From Flavobacterium sp. (GTDB lineage: Bacteria > Bacteroidota > Bacteroidia > Flavobacteriales > Flavobacteriaceae): a DNA stretch of 64,000 nt. Under the pieces are notes generated by a model that made no database searches, was not told where the DNA came from, and saw only the letters and a program-made list of their open reading frames with translations. Each line of letters begins with the position of its first letter. Position 1 is the first letter of the stretch. Below are positions 26,749-35,870 of the stretch, in pieces. The position numbers and the translations under genes were made by a program. Location of the stretch: assembly GCF_017744675.1 (NCBI RefSeq), contig NZ_JAGIAV010000002.1, positions 62,001-126,000 on the forward strand, written 5' to 3'.

Positions 26749-26769
26749 CAAAGTTACCAATTTTTGGTA
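26749..26769 (-). promoter_or_regulatory. parDE promoter with overlapping operator
   Basis: On the minus strand TAACTTTG (complement of 26749-26756) is an exact -7 box 21 nt before the parD ATG. An inverted repeat TACCAA-TTT-TTGGTA (26755-26769) overlaps its upstream edge, the position expected for ParD autorepression. Confidence 0.5.
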
Positions 26770-26809
26770 CAATTAAATAATAGTTCTTCCATTTTTCAAT
26801 AGAAAAAAT

Positions 26810-27208
26810 TTAATTAGGCGAATAATCAAGCTTAGTTAATACTCGATCTTCAATATTGCCAACGACATCTCCATACTTTTCAGTGTACAGCTTTTTAATA
26901 TCAATCCATTCCTGGTCTTTTCTAAAATCTTCCCAGGCTTTTTTCATTGTTGCTTCATCTGGCCATTCAAGAAAATAGACAAACTCGGTTTTCTTCTCCG
27001 ATTTTGATTCGTAAATCGAAACTATCTTAAAGTTGTATTTCTTCATTATACGCATCGCGTGATCTCTAAAACGTTCATGAAATTGCTTTTTGTTGTTTTC
27101 AAAAATTTCATAAATACGCAATTGATAGATTGGATTTTTTTGAGTTGTGTTTTGTGATTTTACACTAAACGCCGTTAATAAAACTAAAAATAGAAAGTAC
27201 TTTTTCAT
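26810..27208 (-). CDS. Exported NIPSNAP-domain protein
   Basis: A 132-residue protein with a signal peptide (MKKYFLFLVLLTAFSVKSQ) and one NIPSNAP domain (YQLRIYEIFENNKKQFHERF, FVYFLEWPDEATMKKAW). NIPSNAP is a ferredoxin-like dimeric fold of unclear function; members often accompany enzymes of small-molecule metabolism. It lies 15 bp downstream of the next gene on the same strand, so they likely share a transcript. Confidence 0.85.
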   Translation of the reverse strand: MKKYFLFLVLLTAFSVKSQNTTQKNPIYQLRIYEIFENNKKQFHERFRDHAMRIMKKYNFKIVSIYESKSEKKTEFVYFLEWPDEATMKKAWEDFRKDQEWIDIKKLYTEKYGDVVGNIEDRVLTKLDYSPN

Positions 27209-27223
27209 GCTTTTATATCTTTA

Positions 27224-28018
27224 TTAGCTTCCTAATTTACCATATCGCTGTTGTTCAGAAAAATACAAAACAATTTTCTTTCCATTCTTTTTATAGGGAT
27301 AAAACAACTCATAGTTTCCATTATACGAACTATATCTTAATTCATTATTATCTTTACTAAAAACGGAGTCAAGATATTCCCTTTCTTCTTTTGTTGTTTC
27401 ATAAAGATAACCTGTCTTTAAAGGTTTGATTGTATCATTTGCATGTATAGATTGATAAGCCTGAAAACCAAGAAATACAGGTGTTCCTTTTATTGTATCT
27501 TTTACTAGAACTACAACATTTGGAAAATTCTTATCTGTTTTTGATAAAATTTCCAAAGTGCTTGCTGTTTCGTTGATGTAGTTTTTTGAAAAATTATAAT
27601 CCAACAATTTATCGCTGTTGGTTTTATTCACTTCAAGTATTGATTTTGCCGATTCTACCAACATCTTTTCTTTTTTGACAGAAGTCAGATAATTTCCGCC
27701 AAACAGAATCGCCAAAATAATAGGAAAAACTAAAATCATAGCTGCAACTCCAAATTTGCCTGCTTTCTTCTGCAAAACCTCTTCTTTATCTTTTTCAGCG
27801 ATTCTCGTTAAATTAAACATTATATTCACAATCAAAGAACCAAACATTAAGGCTAAGATTCCTAAAACGCTTAAATAGAAAGTTTCAGTCATGTTTTTTC
27901 GAAATACCTTCAGTCCAAAAACCTCGATAGTGATAAAGGTAAACACCCAATAAACCAATAAAAGGATTGAAATAATTCCGATAACATTGCTTAGTCTGAC
28001 GATTTTTTTTGCATTCAT
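27224..28018 (-). CDS. Membrane protein with periplasmic C-terminal domain, unknown
   Basis: A 264-residue protein with TM segments at ~12-33, ~46-70 and ~90-112, then a ~150-residue soluble domain with mixed charge (VVVLVKDTIKGTPVFLGFQAYQ). I recognise no family motif. Co-directional with the NIPSNAP gene 15 bp downstream. The window between this gene and dnaX is a divergent promoter region. Confidence 0.65.
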   Translation of the reverse strand: MNAKKIVRLSNVIGIISILLLVYWVFTFITIEVFGLKVFRKNMTETFYLSVLGILALMFGSLIVNIMFNLTRIAEKDKEEVLQKKAGKFGVAAMILVFPIILAILFGGNYLTSVKKEKMLVESAKSILEVNKTNSDKLLDYNFSKNYINETASTLEILSKTDKNFPNVVVLVKDTIKGTPVFLGFQAYQSIHANDTIKPLKTGYLYETTKEEREYLDSVFSKDNNELRYSSYNGNYELFYPYKKNGKKIVLYFSEQQRYGKLGS

Positions 28019-28198
28019 TTTTTCTAATATTATAATTTAAAAAGGGCGTTTATTTTGAGGTAAAAATATTACATTATAATTAAATTATTTAAAAAATATT
28101 TTTTTCTTTCTCCTTTTCAAGCAATTAAAAATCTTTCATTTTTAAAATTTTTAAATCACTAAATTATACTCTATATTTGCTATCCAATAAAAGAGAAT

Positions 28199-29976
28199 AT
28201 GGAACAATTTGTAGTATCGGCACGTAAATATCGCCCGCAGACCTTTAAGGATGTTGTGGGACAAAAAGCCATTACCAACACTTTGTTGAACGCCATTGAA
28301 ACCAATCACTTAGCTTCTGCTCTTTTATTTACAGGACCTCGTGGAGTTGGAAAAACAACTTGCGCTCGTATTTTGGCTCGAAAAATAAATCAGCCTGGAT
28401 ATGATGATCCTACTGAAGATTTTGCTTTTAACGTATTTGAGTTAGATGCTGCTTCAAACAACTCTGTTGATGACATTCGTAACCTTATCGATCAGGTTAG
28501 AATTCCGCCACAAACTGGACAATACAAAGTATATATCATTGACGAGGTTCACATGTTGTCTTCGGCCGCTTTTAATGCTTTTCTTAAAACATTGGAAGAA
28601 CCGCCAAAGCATGCTATTTTTATCCTAGCAACAACAGAAAAACACAAAATTCTTCCTACGATTTTATCTCGTTGTCAGATTTTTGATTTCAAAAGAATTA
28701 CAGTAAAAGATGCTAAAGAACATTTGGCTGACGTTGCTGAAAGTCAAGGAATCGTTTTTGAAGATGATGCATTGCACATTATTGCGCAAAAAGCAGATGG
28801 TGCCATGCGTGATGCTTTGTCTATTTTTGATCGTGTTGTTTCGTACTGCGGCACAAACTTGACACGTCAAGCCGTAACCGAAAACTTAAACGTTTTAGAT
28901 TACGAAACTTATATTTCGATTACCGATTTACTTTTAGAGAATGAAATTCCGAAGCTTTTATTAGCATACAACGATATTCTAGCAAAAGGTTTTGACGGAC
29001 ATCATTTTATTGCTGGTCTGGCTTCTCATTTTAGAGATTTATTAGTAAGCAAAACGCCTTCAACAATTGCTTTATTGGAAGTTGGAGAGCAAGCACAGCA
29101 AATGTATGCCGTCCAATCACAGAAATGTTCTCAAGAATTTTTATTGAAAGGAATTGATATTGCAAATGACTGTGATTTAAAATACAAATTGAGTCAGAAT
29201 CAACGACTTTTAGTTGAATTATGCTTGATGCAATTGGCCTCTATCAACTTTGATGGAGAAAAAAAAAAGCTGAGCAATTCATAATTCCACCCGTTTACTT
29301 TAAAAATGGAGGCTATTCTATTGTTGAAGTCGCAAGTCCAAGCAAGGAAGATCCAAATACAAAATCCCAAATTCCAAATTCGGAAGAAAAAAATAATGTC
29401 AATAGCATTCCTAATGGCGCATCTGTAAATACCCAAAATACAGTTCAAGCTCCTGCCGAAACTCTAAAAGTTCAAACTCCAGAAGCTCCCAAAACAGACA
29501 CAAATGGTGCGCCGAAAGTTTCTGCTTTTTCTCTTGCTAGTATTCGCAAGAAAAAAGAAATGGAAGAAAGCAGCAAATCGTATGTTAAACCTTCTTCGGT
29601 ATTGCCAACTGAAGAATTTAACGAAACCGATATGCGTCTTTATTGGAATAAATATGCAGAGCGTTTAGGCCAAAAAGGTTTAAAGATCATGGAATCTATC
29701 TTATTGATCAACGATCCTGTTTTGGATGGAACGAGAATTACCTATGAACTTCCAAACGAAGGTTCTAAACTGGAATTTGAAAGTCAAATGAATGGACTGC
29801 TAGGGCATTTAAAAGGACATTTACACAATCATGACATTACGATTGAAGTAATTGTAAATGAGAAAGTAGAAATGAAACGAAGCTACAATAATCAAGATCG
29901 TTATAATCGTTTCTTAGAAATCAACCCAAACATTGAGCTTTTACGCACAACATTTGGATTGGATTTGAAGGATTAA
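28199..29976 (+). CDS. dnaX: DNA polymerase III tau/gamma subunit, read through a -1 frameshift
   Basis: DnaX is the clamp-loader ATPase that assembles beta clamps and couples polymerases. The first frame (28199-29284) gives a 361-residue gamma-like form: Walker A GPRGVGKTT near residue 46, Walker B YIIDEVHML, SRC sensor 1 at LPTILSRCQIFDF, and domain III. It ends three codons after an A10 run. Moving to the -1 frame at A AAA AAG (29263-29269) gives an uninterrupted path (AEQFIIPPVYFKNGGYSIVEV..., a Pro/Gln/Asn linker, then a conserved C-terminal domain) to the stop at 29976, predicted 592 residues, tau-like. The zero frame starts directly with MEQFVVSARKYRPQTF. A sequencing or assembly error in the homopolymer is the alternative. 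Confidence 0.85.
29258..29270 (+). promoter_or_regulatory. A10 slippery site with A AAA AAG heptamer in dnaX
   Basis: GA10GC, where the heptamer A AAA AAG (29263-29269) is in the X XXY YYZ phase used for -1 ribosomal frameshifting in E. coli dnaX. A GGAG lies just upstream (29255-29258), as in the E. coli signal. I see no strong stem-loop immediately downstream. Insertion of one A by transcriptional slippage, as in Thermus dnaX, would yield the same protein. Confidence 0.6.
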
Positions 29977-30019
29977 TTTTTTTTTACAGCCTTTTTTAAA
30001 CTGTGCTTTCTTTTTAGAA

Positions 30020-30598
30020 TTATCTGTTTTTAAGTCCGAAATTGTAGATTTTTTCGAGCCATTTTTTTCTTTGTTCTTCGTTAGAGGTTTTTATAATTCC
30101 GACATAACTTACTTTGACCGGTTTTACCCCACAGAATTCCAAAGTCGATTTTTTTAATTGATTAACGCTTGGTCTGCCGAACATTAATCTATAATACCAG
30201 CCTGGCTGATCTAACGTTGTAATGATGTGAGCCGTTTTTCCTTTAAGCAATTTGTCCCACCAAACAGAGTTATCGCGGTATCGAAAAGCCATTCCAGGCA
30301 AAAATAATCGGTCCAAAAAACCTTTGGTTATAGCAGGAAGTCCGCCCCACCAAACAGGATGAATCCAAACCAAGTGATCGGCTCTTTTTATTTTCTCCCA
30401 AGATTCTAGTAAATCTGGTTCTAACTCAGTACGTTTTTGATAGCCAAACTGCAAGTTCGGATTGAATTTTAAATTGGTAATTGTAATCATTTCTACTTCA
30501 GCACCCGAAAAAATTGCTCCATTTTTATACGCTTCTGCGATTTCGAAATTGAAACTTTCGGCATTTGGATGTCCGTTTATAATCAGTATTTTTTTCAT
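30020..30598 (-). CDS. NAD(P)H-dependent oxidoreductase, flavodoxin-like fold
   Basis: A 192-residue protein of the NQO1/KefF/MdaB type. It starts MKKILIINGHPNAESFNF, the FMN/FAD phosphate loop, and carries HLVWIHPVWWGGLPAITKGFLDR. These enzymes reduce quinones or electrophiles by two electrons. It is 4 bp downstream of the saccharopine-dehydrogenase-like gene, so one operon with it. Substrate unknown. Confidence 0.9.
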   Translation of the reverse strand: MKKILIINGHPNAESFNFEIAEAYKNGAIFSGAEVEMITITNLKFNPNLQFGYQKRTELEPDLLESWEKIKRADHLVWIHPVWWGGLPAITKGFLDRLFLPGMAFRYRDNSVWWDKLLKGKTAHIITTLDQPGWYYRLMFGRPSVNQLKKSTLEFCGVKPVKVSYVGIIKTSNEEQRKKWLEKIYNFGLKNR

Positions 30599-30602
30599 AA
30601 TG

Positions 30603-31631
30603 CTATTTGTCCATTTTAAGGTTGAATGTACTGTAACTATTTAATGCTTCATAAACTTCTTTCGGGGAATGCATCTGATGACTAAAATAAACTCCGCCAG
30701 ACAAAGACTCACTCAGCATTTTCTCGATGTGCAAAACAGTAGAAAATGCAGTTAACTCGGCTTGACCTTTTAAACTTTGCAAACTAATTCGTTTGGTTGT
30801 ATTTTGAGTTTTAATTATCACTTCAAAAGCAGTCTGATCACCATTTCCACTAGAACCAAACAACAATTGCCTTTCTCTCAAAAGCATGATATTAAAAATT
30901 TTAAGCGATTGAAAATATCCCATTAAGCGGGTTATAAACTTAGAATTGTACGTCATCTTAACAGACACTGTTGGAATTTTTTCTATCTGGTTTAAAATAA
31001 ACAAATCCGGCACATCTAGATTATAAACCTGACGATCTCCTATTCCGAATGAAAAATTAAATCTTTCAGAATCTAGAAAATGTTTAACTTTTAACGGTTT
31101 GTCATTTTTATACGTCAGAAATGGTTTGCATACATTTTCAGCTAAAAAATTGGCTGAACTTTTACCTGCCAGATCTTTTACAGAATAGTAGATATAAATA
31201 CCTGTTTCCTGAATTTTAGTTTTGTCAGATTCAGCAAAATCAATCAAGCTAGGTACAATTCCACCCATCCATCCAGAACTGAAAACAATTCGGCTTTGCA
31301 CATTTAGCATTGTTTTGGCCAAATCATAAGCAATGGTTAACTCTGGAGTTGGTTTTGTAATATCTATGTAATCGACTTTGTTTTTTATTGCAAACTGTAA
31401 AATTTCATTATTGCTGTCTTTTGTACATAATACAATCAGGTCAATTTTGTTATCTGTAATAGCATCAAAAGTTTTTGAATTGGTTACATCGATAACGAGA
31501 TTGTTAGCATTTTTTCCTGATTGGCGGCTGCCGATAAAAAGGTTAAAATCGGGATTTCTTGCTTCTAGAATACGCAATATAACTTTTCCAACCAATCCGG
31601 TTCCTCCGATTACTAAAATATTTTTTCTCAT
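30603..31631 (-). CDS. Saccharopine dehydrogenase-like NAD(P)-binding protein
   Basis: A 342-residue protein beginning MRKNILVIGGTGLVGKVILR, a GxGxxGxxG Rossmann loop, with a SDR/saccharopine-reductase-like body (IVLCTKDSNNEILQFAIKNKVDYIDIT). I start at ATG 31631 because the dinucleotide-binding strand begins there; a TTG 21 nt earlier is less likely. It sits between a Crp/Fnr regulator and a flavodoxin-fold oxidoreductase on the same strand. No lysine pathway context, so not LYS1 itself. Confidence 0.8.
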   Translation of the reverse strand: MRKNILVIGGTGLVGKVILRILEARNPDFNLFIGSRQSGKNANNLVIDVTNSKTFDAITDNKIDLIVLCTKDSNNEILQFAIKNKVDYIDITKPTPELTIAYDLAKTMLNVQSRIVFSSGWMGGIVPSLIDFAESDKTKIQETGIYIYYSVKDLAGKSSANFLAENVCKPFLTYKNDKPLKVKHFLDSERFNFSFGIGDRQVYNLDVPDLFILNQIEKIPTVSVKMTYNSKFITRLMGYFQSLKIFNIMLLRERQLLFGSSGNGDQTAFEVIIKTQNTTKRISLQSLKGQAELTAFSTVLHIEKMLSESLSGGVYFSHQMHSPKEVYEALNSYSTFNLKMDK

Positions 31632-31692
31632 TATATATATTGTTTTCAGCAAAAATAATGAGGCAATATCTTAAGACAACTAGACAAATGTC

Positions 31693-32253
31693 CTATAAAA
31701 TAGCTTTACGGATTCGGCTTAAATGCCTTGGAGTAACGCCTAAGTAAGAGGCTAAATACTGAAGCGGAATTAACTGCAAATATTTCTGATGGTTTTTATA
31801 AAGTTCTTCATAGCGCTGTGTTCCCGATAATTTCTGAAATGAAATCATGCGTTTTTGAAGTGTTACATATTCCATTTCGGTCAATTTACGTCCAATTTCC
31901 TGCCAATGTGTGCCTAATTCATAAAGTTTGAATAATCCTTCACGGCTTAAAACTTCTAACTCTGTATCTGCCAGAGCCTGAATATTTTCTTCGGCAACGT
32001 TCTGCGTTATAAAACTTGAAAATGAAGCCATAAATTCATTTTCAAAAGCAAAACAATTCGTGATTTCATCTCCTTGATGGTTGAAAAAAAAAGAACGCAA
32101 AATACCTTTTTTAATAAAGTAGATTTCTTTACTAATCTGATTTTCTTTTAATAATAACTCTCCTTTTTTGAGTTTGCGTGTGATAATTAAATCATCTAAC
32201 TGGTCTAATTCATTTTGCGGTATAAGCTGAATGGATTGAAATACGGATTTCAT
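31693..32253 (-). CDS. Crp/Fnr-family transcriptional regulator
   Basis: A 186-residue protein: an N-terminal cyclic-nucleotide-binding jelly roll (LLKENQISKEIYFIKKGILRSFFF, GDEITNCFAFENEFMASF) and a C-terminal helix-turn-helix (LQYLASYLGVTPRHLSRIRKAI). No Cys cluster for an Fe-S centre, so not an oxygen sensor. Start ATG 32253 rather than TTG 32262. It probably controls the two dehydrogenase genes 60 bp downstream. Effector unknown. Confidence 0.9.
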   Translation of the reverse strand: MKSVFQSIQLIPQNELDQLDDLIITRKLKKGELLLKENQISKEIYFIKKGILRSFFFNHQGDEITNCFAFENEFMASFSSFITQNVAEENIQALADTELEVLSREGLFKLYELGTHWQEIGRKLTEMEYVTLQKRMISFQKLSGTQRYEELYKNHQKYLQLIPLQYLASYLGVTPRHLSRIRKAIL

Positions 32254-32264
32254 TTTAGGCAAAA

Positions 32265-32846
32265 TTAATCTCTTGAGTCAAAAACGCGCTCAATTCTTTT
32301 ATCAGGAATAAGCCATAACATTGCAACGGTAAAATAAGCCGCACCAGAAATCCACTGATTGTAAAATGCTGTAACAATTCCTATTACGTATAAAACTAAA
32401 GATATTTTACCTTTAAAATCTCTTTTTAGCGCTTTTCTCAAAGCAGAATTCTTTCCTTCGCTGCACATAATAGTGTATTGCAAAATAATATACGAGATTG
32501 CAGAAAGAAGCAGTACAACTCCGTACATTGTCATAGCTGCTTTTTCAAAATTATGTTCTCCCATCCAAGCGGTAGAAACAGGAATTAAAGACAGCCAAAA
32601 CAAAAAGTGCAGATTGCTCCATAATACTTTTCCGTTTACTCTTGATAAACTATGAAGTAAATAGTGATGGTTGTTCCAGTATATTCCAACGTATATAAAA
32701 CTTAAAATATAGCTTAAAAACTTCGGTATAAGCGGTTTTAGATCTGCAAATTGATGGCCTTCTGGCGCTTTAATCTCCAAAATCATAATCGTAATAATGA
32801 TTGCCAAAACGCCATCACTAAAAGCTTCTAATCTGCCTTTGTTCAT
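32265..32846 (-). CDS. TMEM175-type potassium channel (DUF1211)
   Basis: A 193-residue protein with six predicted TM segments and the family's FSDG signature in TM1 (RLEAFSDGVLAIIITIMILEIKAPE). Bacterial TMEM175 proteins are tetrameric K+-selective leak channels whose pore is lined by TM1 without a canonical TVGYG filter. It is 15 bp after the ppx gene and 11 bp before the Crp/Fnr gene, bridging two leftward groups. A link between K+ flux and polyphosphate charge balance is conceivable but is inference. Confidence 0.9.
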   Translation of the reverse strand: MNKGRLEAFSDGVLAIIITIMILEIKAPEGHQFADLKPLIPKFLSYILSFIYVGIYWNNHHYLLHSLSRVNGKVLWSNLHFLFWLSLIPVSTAWMGEHNFEKAAMTMYGVVLLLSAISYIILQYTIMCSEGKNSALRKALKRDFKGKISLVLYVIGIVTAFYNQWISGAAYFTVAMLWLIPDKRIERVFDSRD

Positions 32847-32861
32847 TTAAAAAATATAATA

Positions 32862-33758
32862 TTAAATTTTACCGTAATACATTGCTTTTACGATACCATC
32901 AGAAAGTCCGATTTTAGGAACATAAATTTGGCGTGCTCCACTCCATTTCATCGCATTCAAGTAAATGCGAGTCGCGTGGATAATTACGTCGGCACGGTCA
33001 GAGTTTAATCCTAATTCGGCAATTCTCTGTTCGTAGGTCAATGAATTTAAAAATGCATATTGCGAGTTAACATAAATGTACGAAAGCGGCTTTTCCTGCT
33101 GTTTTCCAGACATTTTAAACAATTTATTGATGTTTCCTCCAGATCCTATCAGCGTTACTTCATCGTAATCTGCGGTATTGGTTTTAATCCATTTTTCGAT
33201 TTCATCCCAAACTGAATCATGAACCATGTTGTTCAATAAACGAACAGTTCCCGCTTTGAAAGATCTTGACGTTATCATTTTTCCGTCAGAGAACAAAGTA
33301 AACTCGGTGCTTCCGCCTCCAACATCTACAAAAAGATAAGTTTCGTCTGATTTGATTAAATGATGCAGGTCTGTAGAAGCAATAATTGCCGCTTCTTTTT
33401 TACCATCGATAATCTCAATTTTAATGTCGGCTTTTTTCTTAATCAAAGCCACCACTTCTTTTGCATTATAAGCTTCGCGCATTGCAGAAGTTGCAAATGC
33501 CATATAACGCTCTACTTTATGTACTTTCATCAAAAGGTGAAATGCTTTCATGGCATCTACCATTCGATCTATATTTTCTGGTGAAATTTCTCCAACTGTA
33601 AAGGCATCTTGCCCTAAACGAATTGGCACACGAACAAGGGAACTTTTGTTAAACTGCGGTTCCTTGCCTTCTTGTTCTACGACGTTAGCGATCAAAAGCC
33701 TCATAGCATTTGAACCGATATCTATCGCCGCAAACTTCCTAATATTAATCATGCTCAC
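32862..33758 (-). CDS. ppx: Ppx/GppA phosphatase (exopolyphosphatase family)
   Basis: A 298-residue actin-fold phosphatase: FAAIDIGSNAMRLLIANV (phosphate-1 loop), VDVGGGSTEFTLF (phosphate-2) and LIGSGGNINKLF. Members hydrolyse polyphosphate or the pppGpp 5'-phosphate. The short form without the C-terminal HD domain is usual in Bacteroidota. It is 28 bp downstream of ppk1, so synthesis and breakdown of polyphosphate are likely co-expressed. Confidence 0.92.
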   Translation of the reverse strand: MSMINIRKFAAIDIGSNAMRLLIANVVEQEGKEPQFNKSSLVRVPIRLGQDAFTVGEISPENIDRMVDAMKAFHLLMKVHKVERYMAFATSAMREAYNAKEVVALIKKKADIKIEIIDGKKEAAIIASTDLHHLIKSDETYLFVDVGGGSTEFTLFSDGKMITSRSFKAGTVRLLNNMVHDSVWDEIEKWIKTNTADYDEVTLIGSGGNINKLFKMSGKQQEKPLSYIYVNSQYAFLNSLTYEQRIAELGLNSDRADVIIHATRIYLNAMKWSGARQIYVPKIGLSDGIVKAMYYGKI

Positions 33759-33786
33759 TTTATGATTTGAAAATTGGTATTTATTA

Positions 33787-35865
33787 TTAATTTACTTTTT
33801 GAGGAACCTCATCTAGTATGGCTACTTTATTCTGATAATATTTATAGGTCTCAAATTGTGCTCTAAATGGGGCATGATGATTTTTGGGTTTATATTTATT
33901 ATCTAATTTATAGGAATGATATCTTACTTTTACGTTTCCTTTCCAGCCGATGTTAAAGTTGTCGATTAGTTCTTTCTTAATTTCAAGGTCATAAATCGGA
34001 CATGTTACTTCTACCCTTGCATCCAGATTTCTAGTCATGAAATCGGCAGATGAAATGTATACTTCGGTTAAACCGGCATTTCCGAAAATATAAACTCTAG
34101 AATGTTCTAAGTAGTTGTCTACAATACTTATGGCTTCGATATTTTCGCTCATTCCCGGAATTCCTGGAATTAAAGAACAAATTCCTCTTACTTGAAGTTG
34201 GATTTTTACTCCCGCATTGCTTGCTTCGTATAATTTATCAATCATTTTAAAATCCGATAAACTATTCATTTTTAACTTTATGTGCGTTTTTCTGCCAGCA
34301 AGCGCATGAAGAATTTCACGATCAATGAGTTTTATAAATTTGGTTCTCGTGTAATGAGGAGATACAATTAAATGTTTGTATCTGTGAACTCTATAATTGA
34401 TATCGAAAAACTCAAATATTTTTGAAGTGTCTTTTAAAATTCCCTGATGGCAAGTTAAAAGCGTAACATCGGTATAAATTTTTGCTGTCGATTCGTTGAA
34501 GTTTCCAGTTGAAATAAATCCGTAACGACGATTTTTACCATCTTCTAATCGCTCTATCACACATATTTTACTATGTACTTTAAGACCTTTCATTCCAAAA
34601 ATAAGTTCAATTCCTTCCATCTGCATTTGTTCTGCGTATGAGATGTTCGAAGCTTCATCAAAACGTGCCTGAAGTTCGATTTGAACTACTACTCTTTTAC
34701 CATTTTTAGCAGCATTTATAAGCGAACTGATAATCTGCGAATTCTTTGCTAATCGGTATAGTGTAATTTTAATGCTAGTTACTTTTGGATCTAAAGCTGC
34801 TTCGCGCAAAAACTTAGTCAGGTACGAAAATGACTGGTATGGTGCATGAACCAAATAATCTTTTTTGGAGATTTTTTCTAGAATACTTCCTTCGAGACTC
34901 AAACCAGGAACTGGTAGAGGTTCGTTTGGCTTATACAATAGATCGTATCTGCCAAGGTTTGGAAAACTCATATAATCGCGACGATTGTGGTATCTACCGC
35001 CTGGAATTATACTATCTGTTTCTACAATTTTCATTTTATCTAGGAAAAATTGCAGGGTATCTTCTTCTATTAGATTATCATAAATAAAACGAACAGGTTC
35101 TCCAATACGACGGTCTTTTACAGAAGAAGCAATTTTTTCGAGCATACTTTTACTCAAATCACTGTCTATATCCAATTGTGCATCGCGAGTAATCTTGATC
35201 ATGTGTGCAGAAACACTCTTGTAATCAAATATATTAAAAATGTTTTTCAGTTTGTAACGAATCACATCATCAATTAAAATCACGTATTGTTTTTCGTCTT
35301 CAGAAGGAAGTACGACAAACCTGTTGATGTTTTTTGGAATTTCGATTAAGGCATATCGAACCTCATCATTTGCCAATTCTAAACGAACTGCCAAATACCC
35401 TAAAGTATCTTTTAGAATTGGAAAAACGGCTAGATCATTTAAGATAATCGTTACTAGTTCTGGACTTAGTTTTTGGGTATAAAAGTCTTTTAAGAAGCAC
35501 TCTTGTTTGGGTGTAATTTGTGTCTCGTTAATGATAAAAATATTCTCAGATTCTAGCTCAGCTTCAATATTGCCCAGAATTCTCAAACTTTCAGACTGCT
35601 GCTGAATTACGATTTCGGTAATATCTTTAATTAATTGATGAGCAGAAATACCACCTAAATATTTTTCACCAGAAATACCCGAAAGACTCAATCGTCGAAT
35701 GGCTGCGTACCGAACTCTAAAAAATTCATCTAAATTGTTTGAAAAAATTCCAACAAAACGCAGTCTATCCAAAAGTGGCACTGTGTTGTCTGCGGCTTCT
35801 TGAAGTACTCTTGCATTAAACGCTAACCAGCTTTTTTCTCTATCGATATATTTATGTTCGTACAC
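33787..35865 (-). CDS. ppk1: Polyphosphate kinase 1
   Basis: A 692-residue PPK1 that reversibly moves the gamma-phosphate of ATP to polyphosphate. Features: the N-terminal Y(I/V)DREKSWLAFNARVL segment, the phospholipase-D-like core with KGLKVHSKICVIER (autophosphorylated His region) and the Arg/Asn-rich YGFISTGNFNESTAKIYTD. Normal length. It starts 5 bp after sixA and precedes ppx, an arrangement common in Bacteroidota. Confidence 0.95.
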   Translation of the reverse strand: MYEHKYIDREKSWLAFNARVLQEAADNTVPLLDRLRFVGIFSNNLDEFFRVRYAAIRRLSLSGISGEKYLGGISAHQLIKDITEIVIQQQSESLRILGNIEAELESENIFIINETQITPKQECFLKDFYTQKLSPELVTIILNDLAVFPILKDTLGYLAVRLELANDEVRYALIEIPKNINRFVVLPSEDEKQYVILIDDVIRYKLKNIFNIFDYKSVSAHMIKITRDAQLDIDSDLSKSMLEKIASSVKDRRIGEPVRFIYDNLIEEDTLQFFLDKMKIVETDSIIPGGRYHNRRDYMSFPNLGRYDLLYKPNEPLPVPGLSLEGSILEKISKKDYLVHAPYQSFSYLTKFLREAALDPKVTSIKITLYRLAKNSQIISSLINAAKNGKRVVVQIELQARFDEASNISYAEQMQMEGIELIFGMKGLKVHSKICVIERLEDGKNRRYGFISTGNFNESTAKIYTDVTLLTCHQGILKDTSKIFEFFDINYRVHRYKHLIVSPHYTRTKFIKLIDREILHALAGRKTHIKLKMNSLSDFKMIDKLYEASNAGVKIQLQVRGICSLIPGIPGMSENIEAISIVDNYLEHSRVYIFGNAGLTEVYISSADFMTRNLDARVEVTCPIYDLEIKKELIDNFNIGWKGNVKVRYHSYKLDNKYKPKNHHAPFRAQFETYKYYQNKVAILDEVPQKVN

Positions 35866-35870
35866 TGTTA

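Noticed and set aside
28664..28870. Minus-strand frames in dnaX and its linker as separate genes
   Set aside because: No start context, no recognisable product, and they are antisense to conserved dnaX sequence.
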